A stretch of 64,000 bases of DNA from Janthinobacterium aquaticum. Its GTDB lineage: Bacteria > Pseudomonadota > Gammaproteobacteria > Burkholderiales > Burkholderiaceae_D. Below the pieces are notes generated by a model. It saw only the letters and a list, made by a program, of their open reading frames with translations. It searched no databases and was not told where the DNA came from. The position numbers were made by a program, and so were the translations under genes. The DNA is taken from assembly GCF_009208565.1 (NCBI RefSeq), contig NZ_WFLK01000014.1:124001-188000 (forward strand), written 5' to 3'. Below, piece after piece: positions 18,665-26,520 of the stretch (the stretch's first letter is position 1; the number at the start of each line of letters is the position of its first letter).

Positions 18665-20155
18665 ATGGGCATCAAGGTAAAAAATATCGGCCTGATCGGT
18701 CTGGGCATGCTCGCTGGCGTCGCCGCCACCATGCAGTTTCCGGCCTTGGCGCAACGCGCCGCCGCGCCGCTGCCGCTGGACGAACTGCGCCAGCTGGCCG
18801 ATGTGTTCGGCCTGATCAAGACCGATTATGTGGAAAAAGTGGAAGACAAGAAGTTGCTGACGGAAGCCATTTCCGGCATGGTCGCTTCGCTTGATCCGCA
18901 CTCGGTGTATCTCGACAAGAATGCCTTCAAGGACATGCGCGACAGCGTGCAGGGCAAGTTTGTCGGCATCGGCATCGAAGTAAGCATGGAAGACGGCTAC
19001 GTCAAGGTGGTCTCGCCGATCGAGGACAGCCCGGCTACCCGCGCCGGTATCCTGGCCGGCGACCTGATCACGCGGCTCGACAATGTACCGCTGAAGGGCT
19101 TGCAGCTCGATGAAGTGATCAAGAAAATGCGCGGCCAGCCGAACAGCAAGCTGGTGCTGACCATCTCACGCAAGGGCGAAGCCCAGCCGCTGGTGTTTCC
19201 CATCGTGCGCGAGGAAATCCGCGTGCAGAGCGTCAAGGCAAAAATGGTGGCGCCCGGCTATGGCTGGCTGCGCATCGCGCAGTTCCAGGAGCCGACGCTG
19301 GGTGACATGGTCAAGAAAATCAACGGCCTGTACGCACAGGATCCCAAGCTCAAAGGCCTGGTGCTCGACTTGCGCAACGACCCGGGCGGCGTGCTGCCGG
19401 GCGCCATCGGCGTCTCGGCGGCTTTTCTGCCCGGCAATTCGGTGATCGTCTCGACGCGTGGCCAGTTGCCCGAATCGCAGCAGGTGTTCTATGGCCGCCG
19501 CGAATTTTACGCCGCACCTGGCAGCAAGGCCGATCCGCTGGCCAGGCTGCCGGCTGCATTGAAAACCGTGCCGCTGGTGGTGCTGGTCAATACCGGTTCG
19601 GCCTCGGCGGCCGAGATTGTCGCCGGTGCGCTGCAGGACTACGGGCGCGCCACCGTGATCGGTACGCAGACCTTTGGCAAGGGTTCGGTACAGACCCTGC
19701 GCCAGCTGACGGCCGATACCGCCATCAAGCTCACCACCGCACGCTATTACACGCCCAAGGGCCGCGCCATCCAGGCGCGCGGCATTACGCCCGATCTGCT
19801 GGTCGATGAAACGCTTGAGGGCGACGGCTGGAATACCCTGCGCGTGCGCGAGGCCGACCTGGACAAGCACCTGAGCAGCGACGATGGCAAGCCCGAGGCA
19901 ACCAGGCCGACCATGGGTGAAGTGCACGACCAGCTGGAACAGGAAAAGCGCCTGATCGCCGATGCCAAAACGCGCAAGCGGCTCGAATACGGTGCCCAGG
20001 ACGACTTCCAGCTGCAGCAGGCGCTCAATCATTTCAAGGGCTTGCCGGTGAAGCTGGCAAAGGTGGACAACAAGGCGGAAAAAATCGTCGACAAGCCGGA
20101 AATCGCGTCAGATATCAAGGCCGAAGATAAAAAGGCGCCGGTCAGCCAGCCATGA
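18665..20155 (+). CDS. ctpA: C-terminal processing peptidase (S41 family)
   Basis: 496 residues. Exported serine protease that trims periplasmic or peptidoglycan-associated proteins. N-terminal hydrophobic segment (IGLIGLGMLAGVAATMQFPALA), a PDZ domain (VGIGIEVSMEDGYVKVVSPIE to AGILAGDLITRLDNVPL), and an S41 core with the nucleophile in NTGSASAAEIVAGAL and the general base Lys in GTQTFGKGSVQTLR. A Lys-rich C-terminal tail follows. ATG 18665 fits the signal segment. Partner of the upstream EnvC-like factor; its stop overlaps the next start (ATGA). Confidence 0.95.
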   Translation: MGIKVKNIGLIGLGMLAGVAATMQFPALAQRAAAPLPLDELRQLADVFGLIKTDYVEKVEDKKLLTEAISGMVASLDPHSVYLDKNAFKDMRDSVQGKFVGIGIEVSMEDGYVKVVSPIEDSPATRAGILAGDLITRLDNVPLKGLQLDEVIKKMRGQPNSKLVLTISRKGEAQPLVFPIVREEIRVQSVKAKMVAPGYGWLRIAQFQEPTLGDMVKKINGLYAQDPKLKGLVLDLRNDPGGVLPGAIGVSAAFLPGNSVIVSTRGQLPESQQVFYGRREFYAAPGSKADPLARLPAALKTVPLVVLVNTGSASAAEIVAGALQDYGRATVIGTQTFGKGSVQTLRQLTADTAIKLTTARYYTPKGRAIQARGITPDLLVDETLEGDGWNTLRVREADLDKHLSSDDGKPEATRPTMGEVHDQLEQEKRLIADAKTRKRLEYGAQDDFQLQQALNHFKGLPVKLAKVDNKAEKIVDKPEIASDIKAEDKKAPVSQP

Positions 20156-20913
20156 ACGATCAGCAGCTGCTGCGCTACTCGCGCCATATCCTGCTTGACC
20201 AGATCGGCATCGAAGGCCAGCAGGCGCTGCTCGACGCGCATGCGCTGGTCATCGGCGCCGGCGGCCTCGGCGCGCCGGCCGCCATGTACCTTGCCGCCAG
20301 CGGCGTGGGCAAGCTCACGCTGGTCGATGACGATACGGTCGACCTGACCAATCTGCAGCGCCAGATCATCCACGGCACGGCCAGCGTGGGCCAGCCCAAG
20401 GTGCAGTCGGCGCGCGCGCAGCTGCAATCGATCAACCCGGAAATTGAGGTGGTGGCCCTGCAGGAGCGCGCCGGCGATGCGCGCCTGCGCGAACTGGTGG
20501 CCGGCGCCACGGTGGTGCTCGACTGCACCGACAATTTTGCCACCCGCCATGCGATCAACCGCGCCTGCGTGGCGCAGAAGGTGCCGCTGGTGTCGGGCGC
20601 GGTAATCCGTTTCGACGGCCAGGTCAGCGTGTTCGATCCGCGCTCGGGCCAGCAGCCGTGCTACTCGTGCCTGTTCCCGCAGGACCAGCAGTTTGCCGAC
20701 GAAGCCTGTTCCACCATGGGCGTGCTGGCGCCGCTGGTGGGCGTGGTGGGCGCCATGCAGGCGGCCGAGGCGCTCAAGCTGATCATGGGCATCGGCACCT
20801 CGCTGGCCGGCCGGCTGCTGCTGTTAGATGGCCTGCACATGGAATGGAACAGCATGCGCGTGCAGCGCGATGCGGCTTGCCCGGTCTGTGGTGCCGGCGC
20901 CTTGTCGGCTTGA
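20152..20913 (+). CDS. MoeB/ThiF-type adenylyltransferase (E1-like)
   Basis: 253 residues. Adenylates the C-terminal glycine of a ubiquitin-like sulfur carrier (MoaD or ThiS). ATP-binding IGAGGLGAPAAMYLAASGVG, then LVDDDTVDLTNLQRQIIHG, VLDCTDNFATRHAINRAC, and zinc CxxC pairs in CYSCLFP and CPVCGAG. Length and motifs fit MoeB/ThiF; the two cannot be separated from sequence alone. No carrier gene is adjacent. Start overlaps the ctpA stop, so the genes are translationally linked. Confidence 0.92.
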   Translation: MNDQQLLRYSRHILLDQIGIEGQQALLDAHALVIGAGGLGAPAAMYLAASGVGKLTLVDDDTVDLTNLQRQIIHGTASVGQPKVQSARAQLQSINPEIEVVALQERAGDARLRELVAGATVVLDCTDNFATRHAINRACVAQKVPLVSGAVIRFDGQVSVFDPRSGQQPCYSCLFPQDQQFADEACSTMGVLAPLVGVVGAMQAAEALKLIMGIGTSLAGRLLLLDGLHMEWNSMRVQRDAACPVCGAGALSA

Positions 20914-20947
20914 ACACAAGCAGGTAAATTTTCTTAAATTTCCTCTA

Positions 20948-20981
20948 TATGACAGGCTTTGTCATATTTCGGCTTTATACT
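20948..20981 (+). promoter_or_regulatory. gsp operon promoter region with perfect palindrome
   Basis: TATGACA-GGCTT-TGTCATA (20948-20966) is a perfect 7-bp dyad covering the -35 region of a -10-like TATACT (20976-20981). No good -35 hexamer exists at 16-18 bp. A regulator bound to the dyad may activate or repress the type II secretion genes starting at 21013. Confidence 0.5.
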
Positions 20982-21012
20982 CTGCATTCCACGGACCTCA
21001 TTCTTCATTCTT

Positions 21013-21456
21013 ATGCAAAACGCAGCAAAACGTTCGCTTCGCCAGCGCGGCTTTACCCTGATTGAAATCATGGTGGTGGTGGTGATCATGGGTATTCTCG
21101 CTTCGCTGGTGGTGCCCAAGCTGATCGCCCGCACCGGTGAATCGAAAGTGGCGGCCGCCAAGGTCGATATCGCCACCGTAATGCAGGCCCTGAAACTGTA
21201 CCGCCTCGACAACCAGCGCTACCCGACCACCGAACAAGGCTTGCGCGCACTGGTGGAAAAACCGACTGCCGGCCCGGCCGCCAATGGCTGGAAAGCGGGC
21301 GGCTACCTGGAAAAAATGCCGAAAGACCCATGGGGCAATCCTTACCAATACCTGTCGCCTGGCCTGAAAGGCGAAGTCGATATCATCTCGCTGGGCGCCG
21401 ACGGCCAGCCTGGCGGTAGCGGCGACGACGCCGATATCGGTTCCTGGGACCAGTAA
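21013..21456 (+). CDS. gspG: Type II secretion major pseudopilin GspG
   Basis: 147 residues. Builds the periplasmic pseudopilus that pushes substrates through the secretin. Prepilin peptidase site RG|FTLIEIMVVVVIMGILASLVVP with Glu5. The GspG-specific C-terminal half is present (YPTTEQGLRALVEKPT, GGYLEKMPKDPWGNPYQYLSPG, SLGADGQPGGSGDDADIGSW). ATG 21013 is chosen for a short basic leader. First gene of the gsp operon. Confidence 0.97.
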   Translation: MQNAAKRSLRQRGFTLIEIMVVVVIMGILASLVVPKLIARTGESKVAAAKVDIATVMQALKLYRLDNQRYPTTEQGLRALVEKPTAGPAANGWKAGGYLEKMPKDPWGNPYQYLSPGLKGEVDIISLGADGQPGGSGDDADIGSWDQ

Positions 21457-21476
21457 GTTTTTCCGGCCTGCCTGCC

Positions 21477-21962
21477 ATGAGCACCCGATGCCAGCCGCGT
21501 CATCGTCATCAGCGCGGCTTTACGCTGATCGAGCTGCTGGTGGTGATGGTCATTATCGGCGTCACCCTGGGGATCGTGTCGCTCAATGCGATGCCCAACG
21601 GGCAGCAGGCGCTGCAAAAAGAAGCCGAGCGCATTGCGCTGCTGCTGCAGCTGGCGCGCGACGAGGCCATCGTGCGCAGCCGGCAGGTGGCGTTTGAAGC
21701 CGATGAAAATCAATACCGTTTCCTGGTGCTCAATGAAAAGCTGTGGCAGCCTGTGACGCAGGACGATTTGCTGCGCGAGCGGGCCTTTGCCAATACGCCG
21801 ATGCTGCTCAGCGTGCAGCCGTCGACCAGCGTGGCACAACCGCTGCGCATCGTGTTCGGCCGCGAGCCGGTCGACAAGCCCTTCGTGCTGACGCTGGCCA
21901 GCGGCGAGCGCAGCGTGGCCATCCGCGCCGACGGCATCGGTCATTTCACGGTCGAACAATGA
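21477..21962 (+). CDS. gspH: Type II secretion minor pseudopilin GspH
   Basis: 161 residues. Minor pseudopilin near the pseudopilus tip. Leader MSTRCQPRHRHQRG followed by FTLIELLVVMVIIGVTLGIV, and a GspH-like globular part (EAERIALLLQLARDEAIVRSRQVAF). Its stop TGA overlaps the gspI start. Confidence 0.92.
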   Translation: MSTRCQPRHRHQRGFTLIELLVVMVIIGVTLGIVSLNAMPNGQQALQKEAERIALLLQLARDEAIVRSRQVAFEADENQYRFLVLNEKLWQPVTQDDLLRERAFANTPMLLSVQPSTSVAQPLRIVFGREPVDKPFVLTLASGERSVAIRADGIGHFTVEQ

Positions 21963-22354
21963 TGGCCTTTTCTTTCCTGCTCCGCCGCCAACGCCGGCAG
22001 TCCGGTTTCACCCTGCTCGAAGTGCTGGTGGCGCTGGTGATCGTCGGCACGGCGCTGGGCGCCTCGCTACGCGCAGTAGGCAGCCTGACGCAAAACAGCG
22101 ACGGCCTGCGCAGCGCCATGATGGCCACCTGGTCGGCTGAAAACCACCTGGTGCGCCTGCGTCTGCAAAAAAGCTTCCCGCAGACCGGCAAGCGTACCGT
22201 CGACTGTCCGCAGGGCGATTTGAAACTGATCTGCGAGGAAGAGGTGGTCGCCACGCCGAATCCCCGTATGCGCCAGGTGCGCGTCAATGTGTATGACGCG
22301 CAGTACCCGGCCCGGCGCATCGTGCGCCTGGTCCTGCTGGCGTTCAACGACTGA
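21959..22354 (+). CDS. gspI: Type II secretion minor pseudopilin GspI
   Basis: 131 residues. Initiator of the pseudopilus tip with GspJ and GspK. Leader with basic residues then SG|FTLLEVLVALVIVGTALGASL, and a C-terminal half ending RRIVRLVLLAFND. Starts in an ATGATGG overlap with the gspH stop; ends in overlap with gspJ. Confidence 0.92.
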   Translation: MMAFSFLLRRQRRQSGFTLLEVLVALVIVGTALGASLRAVGSLTQNSDGLRSAMMATWSAENHLVRLRLQKSFPQTGKRTVDCPQGDLKLICEEEVVATPNPRMRQVRVNVYDAQYPARRIVRLVLLAFND

Positions 22355-22995
22355 TGGCGCGCCGCCTGCCGTCCCGCGCGCGGGGCTTTACCCTGATCGA
22401 GCTGCTGATCGCCATCTTTATCCTGGCGATGGTGGCGGTGCTGGGCTGGCGCGGTCTCGACAGCATTATGCGTTCGCGCGAAGTGCTGACCGCCCAGCTG
22501 GCGCAGGCGCGCGGCATGCAGCTGGCGTTTGCGCAGATGCAGAGCGACTGCGATCACCTGGCCGGCGCCGGTGCGGGCAGCACGCTGCTCAATGGCCGCA
22601 GCAACCTGCAGGCGGAAAATGACCGTTTGATGCTGGTGCGCCTGGCCGCGTCCGAGCAGGAGCCGCAGCTGCTGCAAGTGGTCACTTACCGACTGGTCGC
22701 TGGTGTGCTGATGCGGCGCGAGTCGAGCGGCACGCGTGACCTGGCAGTGCTCGACACGCTGTGGCAGGCTGCCCGCAATGACGCCGGCAACGGCAGTGCC
22801 GAAGTGGTGCTGATGCAGGGCGTGGCCAGCATGGCTATGCGCGGCCAGCGCGCGCTGAGCGCCAATGCCGCGCCGGAGTGGATCACGCTGGGCACCGGCA
22901 GCAAGACCGATGACCTGGCCGGGCTGGAAGTGAGCCTGCAGATGCCGGGCCAGGCGGCCAGCCTGAGCAAAGTATTTTTGCTGGGGCCGGGATGA
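22354..22995 (+). CDS. gspJ: Type II secretion minor pseudopilin GspJ
   Basis: 213 residues. Part of the tip complex. Leader MARRLPSRARG then FTLIELLIAIFILAMVAVLGWRGLDSI. The GspJ-type body includes AFAQMQSDCDHLAGAG and a receptor-like beta region. One-base overlap with gspI, four-base overlap with gspK. Confidence 0.92.
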   Translation: MARRLPSRARGFTLIELLIAIFILAMVAVLGWRGLDSIMRSREVLTAQLAQARGMQLAFAQMQSDCDHLAGAGAGSTLLNGRSNLQAENDRLMLVRLAASEQEPQLLQVVTYRLVAGVLMRRESSGTRDLAVLDTLWQAARNDAGNGSAEVVLMQGVASMAMRGQRALSANAAPEWITLGTGSKTDDLAGLEVSLQMPGQAASLSKVFLLGPG

Positions 22996-23969
22996 AGCCG
23001 TTCATGCTCCCGCAACGCCAGCGCGGCGTGGCCATTATCACGGCGCTGCTGCTGACCGCATTGGCCATCACGGTGGTGGCCAGCCTGTTCTGGCAGCAGC
23101 AGGTGCAGGTGCGTTCGATGGAAAACCAGCGCCTGCGCCTGCAAACACAATGGGCCATGCGTGGCATGGTCGACTTTGCGCGCTTCTGGTTGCGCCAGGA
23201 TAATCCTGCGCTGACTGCGGTCGATGGAGTCTGGGCTACGCCGATCGAAGAGGCGCGCCTCGATGATTACGTGGACCGCGAGCGCGTTGATACCGAAAAA
23301 TTCGATGCCACCGTCTCGGGCCGCGCGCTCGATGCGCAGGGGCGGTTCAATATTACCAACCTGGTCGACATGACCGGTGCGCCCAACCCGGGCCAGTTGC
23401 AGGCCTACCAGCGCTTGCTGTCCAACTTGCAACTCGATAGCGGCCTGGCGCGGGCCACCGCCGATGCAGTCGTGCGTGCGCGCCCGAAACCGCGCAGCAC
23501 GGACAAGGGCAGTGACGGCAAGACTGCCACGGTTGCGGCAGGCAGCAGCGGCAGCAGCGAGCCGGTTGCTTTCATGCAAATCGAAGATTTGATGGCAATA
23601 CCGGGCTATACGCCGCAAATCATCGAAAAGCTGCGCGATTTCGTGATCGTGCTGCCGGAGATGACGGCGGTCAATGTCAATACCGCCTCGGCCGAGGTAC
23701 TCGCTGCCATTACCGACATGTCCGTTTCCGAGGCCAGCGCGCTCACGCTGAGCAATCCGCGTAAAAAGTTTGTCGATCTGGACAACTTCAAGAATAATAT
23801 TAATGGAAAGAAAGTGATTGGTGGCGTGGAGGCCGATGTCAAGAGCCGCTACTTCCTGACCGTGATCCGGGTACGGCTGGACCGCGCCGCCCTCGACGCG
23901 CAGGCGCTGATCAATCGAAAAACGGATCCTCAGCGCACCACCAGCCTGGTCTGGTTGCGGGAAAACTAA
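22992..23969 (+). CDS. gspK: Type II secretion minor pseudopilin GspK
   Basis: 325 residues, the largest pseudopilin and tip cap. Processing site QRG|VAIITALLLTALAITVV lacks Glu5, as is normal for GspK. Two-domain body with ERVDTEKFDATVSGRALDAQGRFNITNL and a helix-hairpin-helix-like VNVNTASAEVLAAI. Overlaps gspJ. Confidence 0.94.
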   Translation: MKPFMLPQRQRGVAIITALLLTALAITVVASLFWQQQVQVRSMENQRLRLQTQWAMRGMVDFARFWLRQDNPALTAVDGVWATPIEEARLDDYVDRERVDTEKFDATVSGRALDAQGRFNITNLVDMTGAPNPGQLQAYQRLLSNLQLDSGLARATADAVVRARPKPRSTDKGSDGKTATVAAGSSGSSEPVAFMQIEDLMAIPGYTPQIIEKLRDFVIVLPEMTAVNVNTASAEVLAAITDMSVSEASALTLSNPRKKFVDLDNFKNNINGKKVIGGVEADVKSRYFLTVIRVRLDRAALDAQALINRKTDPQRTTSLVWLREN

Positions 23970-23987
23970 CACCTGAAAGCGAATCCT

Positions 23988-25217
23988 TTGACAACTTTGT
24001 ATATCCGGCACCCGGCCAAGGCGTCTACCGACAGTGCCGCCACCTGCGCCTTTATGCTGGCCGGCGATGGCGGCCAACTGCAGCAGCAGGGCAGTGCGGC
24101 GCTGGGCAGCCTGGGCCAGCTGATCGCTGGCGCGAAGCAGGTGGTGCTGCTGCTGGCGGCGTCCGATGTGACGCTGCTGCGCCTGAAAACGCCGCCGCTG
24201 GCCGGCGCCCGCCTGCGCGCGGCGCTGCCGGGACTGGTGGAAGAACATATCCTGGGTGATGTGCAGGACTGCCTGCTGGCGGCCGGCGCGCCGGACGCCG
24301 CTGGCCTGCGCACGGTGGCCGTGGCGCAGCGCGCCTGGATCGAAGTACTGACCCGTGCGCTGCTGGCACAGAGCGCGCGCAAGATTACGCTGCTGCCGTC
24401 GCAACTGTGTTTGCCGCTGCCGCCCGGCGGCGTGGTCGCCGCGCTGCAACCCGGCGCGCAGGGCATCGAACTGGCGCTGCGCCAGGCGCCGCAGGAAGGC
24501 ATGGGGCTGGTGCTGCCGTTTGATCCGCAGCAGGCCTTGCTGACGGCGCGCGCGCTGGCTGGCGACGTGCCGCTGGCGCTGTATGTGGGCGCCGACGAGC
24601 TGGCGCAATACCAGGCGCTGGCGCAGCAGGCTGCCGGCGTGACGGTGGAGCTTGATCATTGGGCGCACTGGATCGCCGGCGCCAAAAGCGCCAATCTGGA
24701 TCTGGCCCCAGCGCTGGGCGCGGCCGGCGGCGCGGCGCGCGACTGGCGCCGCTGGCGCTGGCCGCTGCGCCTGGCCGCGCTGGTGGTACTGGTCAATCTG
24801 GTGGGCATCAATCTGGAATGGTCGCGCCTGAAGCGCGAAGCGGCGACCGTGAAAACCTCGATGCAGCAGACCTTCAAGGCCGCGTATCCGCACGAAGCGC
24901 CGGTGTACGGCCTGGAAGCCGAACAGATGCGGCGCAATATCGCCGCCGCCCGCCTGCAGGGCGGCCAGGCCAGCATGGATGACTTTACCAGCATGAGTGC
25001 GGCGCTCGGCGAAGCGCTGGGCGGCCTGGCCGGGCGCGGCGTGGTGGCCTCGCTCGAATACCGCGAGCGCAGCCTGATCGTGCGCTTGAAGCCCGACATG
25101 GTCAACGCCAGTGCACAGGCGCAGGTGCGCGATGGTCTGGCCGCGCGCAAATTGACACTGAACGAAACTGAACCGGGCGTGTGGAAGATCAGCGCCGCCA
25201 CGGGAGCCAAAGCATGA
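23988..25217 (+). CDS. gspL: Type II secretion inner-membrane protein GspL
   Basis: 409 residues. Cytoplasmic actin-like N-terminal domain that binds GspE, one membrane helix (LRLAALVVLVNLVGINLEW at about residue 265) and a periplasmic ferredoxin-like domain. TTG at 23988 is the only start giving a normal GspL N-terminus (TTLYIRHP), preceded by GAAAGCGA. Ends in ATGA overlap with gspM. Confidence 0.9.
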   Translation: MTTLYIRHPAKASTDSAATCAFMLAGDGGQLQQQGSAALGSLGQLIAGAKQVVLLLAASDVTLLRLKTPPLAGARLRAALPGLVEEHILGDVQDCLLAAGAPDAAGLRTVAVAQRAWIEVLTRALLAQSARKITLLPSQLCLPLPPGGVVAALQPGAQGIELALRQAPQEGMGLVLPFDPQQALLTARALAGDVPLALYVGADELAQYQALAQQAAGVTVELDHWAHWIAGAKSANLDLAPALGAAGGAARDWRRWRWPLRLAALVVLVNLVGINLEWSRLKREAATVKTSMQQTFKAAYPHEAPVYGLEAEQMRRNIAAARLQGGQASMDDFTSMSAALGEALGGLAGRGVVASLEYRERSLIVRLKPDMVNASAQAQVRDGLAARKLTLNETEPGVWKISAATGAKA

Positions 25218-25747
25218 GTGCAGCATTGAACAAGGGACGCGCGCTGGTGGCAGCGCGCCGGCAGGCGCTGCAGGCTTTCTGGGCCGAACGCACGGCGCAG
25301 GAGCGCAAGCTGCTGACCATCGGCGGCGTGGTGGCCGGCCTGGCGCTGATGTATGCGGTGTTTTTCGAGCCGGCCTGGAATGGCCGCATCGAACTGCAAA
25401 AGAGCCTGCCGGAATTGCGCCAGCAGGCAGCCCAGTTGCAGGCGCTGGCGCGTGAAGCGGGCGAATTGTCGCGCCAGACGCCGGTGCAGGTCGCACCGAT
25501 GAGCCGTGACAGTGTCGACGCGTCGCTGAAAGCGCGCGGCCTGTCGGCGCAGTCGCTGTCGATGACGGGCGAATACGCGCGCGTACAGCTGAACGGTGCG
25601 CCGTTTGCCAACGTGATGCTGTGGCTCGACGGCTTGCGCCGCGAAGGGCGCATCGCGGTGCAGGAAGCGAAGATCACCGCGCAAAGCAAGGCCGGGCTGG
25701 TGGACGCCACGCTGACGCTGCATCAGAGCCCGGGCGTCACCCAATGA
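25214..25747 (+). CDS. gspM: Type II secretion inner-membrane protein GspM
   Basis: 177 residues. Bitopic partner of GspL: short basic cytoplasmic part, helix LTIGGVVAGLALMYAVFF, then a periplasmic coiled coil and a small domain (DSVDASLKARGLSAQSLSM to WLDGLRREGRIAVQEAKI). ATG 25214 overlaps the gspL stop. Confidence 0.92.
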   Translation: MSAALNKGRALVAARRQALQAFWAERTAQERKLLTIGGVVAGLALMYAVFFEPAWNGRIELQKSLPELRQQAAQLQALAREAGELSRQTPVQVAPMSRDSVDASLKARGLSAQSLSMTGEYARVQLNGAPFANVMLWLDGLRREGRIAVQEAKITAQSKAGLVDATLTLHQSPGVTQ

Positions 25748-26520
25748 AGCGTTTCCTGCTCTGGCTGCTGGCCATCGTGGTCAGCATGACGCTCACGCTG
25801 CTGGTGTTTTTCCCGGCTGGCTGGGTGGCCGGCATCGTGGAAAAGCAGACTGGCGGGCGCCTGACTTTAGGCGATGCGCAAGGCACGCTATGGCGCGGCT
25901 CGGCCTTTATCGGCGGCGCGGCCAGCGCCAATGGCGCCGTCACGCCGCTGCTGCCGGGGCGCTTCAGCTGGCGTATTTCGCCATCGGTGCTGTGGGGTTC
26001 GGTCGATGTGGAATTGCAGAACCAGGAAGCGCTGTCGCAGCCGGTCAACCTGCGCGGCTCCTGGTCGCGCTGGCAGGTCAGCCCGGCTGCACTGCTGCTG
26101 CCGGCCGATGGCCTCGGTGGCCTGGGCGCGCCCTTGAATACCGTGGCGCCGACCGGCACCATGCGCCTGTCATGGAGCACGCTGGAACTGGCGCTCGACA
26201 AGCAGCAGTTCTCGGCCAACGGCCGCACCACCTTGCAGATGACCGACATGGCTTCGCGCCTGTCGTCACTGCGCCCGCTGGGCAGTTATGAACTTGATTT
26301 CGATTGGCAGGGACAGCAGGCAGGCTTGACGCTGCGGTCCCTGAAAGGACCGCTGCTGCTTGATGGCAGCGGCAGCCTGAACCAGGGCCGCATGCAGTTT
26401 TCCGGCCAGGCCCAGGCCGCAGCAGGATATGACGAGAGCTTGGCGAGTTTGCTGAATTTGCTTGGTCAGCGCCGTAGCAATAGCGAGAAAAACATCATCG
26501 CCCTAGAGTTTAGACAATGA
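25744..26520 (+). CDS. gspN: Type II secretion protein GspN
   Basis: 258 residues. GspN-family component present in only part of T2SS systems, role unclear. One N-terminal helix (FLLWLLAIVVSMTLTLLVFFPAGWV), then periplasmic segments including GRLTLGDAQGTLWRGSAFI and FSGQAQAAAGYDESLASLLNLLGQR. Overlaps gspM and gspD by ATGA junctions. Confidence 0.88.
   Translation: MKRFLLWLLAIVVSMTLTLLVFFPAGWVAGIVEKQTGGRLTLGDAQGTLWRGSAFIGGAASANGAVTPLLPGRFSWRISPSVLWGSVDVELQNQEALSQPVNLRGSWSRWQVSPAALLLPADGLGGLGAPLNTVAPTGTMRLSWSTLELALDKQQFSANGRTTLQMTDMASRLSSLRPLGSYELDFDWQGQQAGLTLRSLKGPLLLDGSGSLNQGRMQFSGQAQAAAGYDESLASLLNLLGQRRSNSEKNIIALEFRQ

Noticed and set aside
22686-25496. 936-codon open frame antisense to gspJ, gspK and gspL
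   Set aside because: Composition is repetitive Arg/Gln/His/Ala, with no motif; the plus-strand pseudopilin genes are unambiguous.
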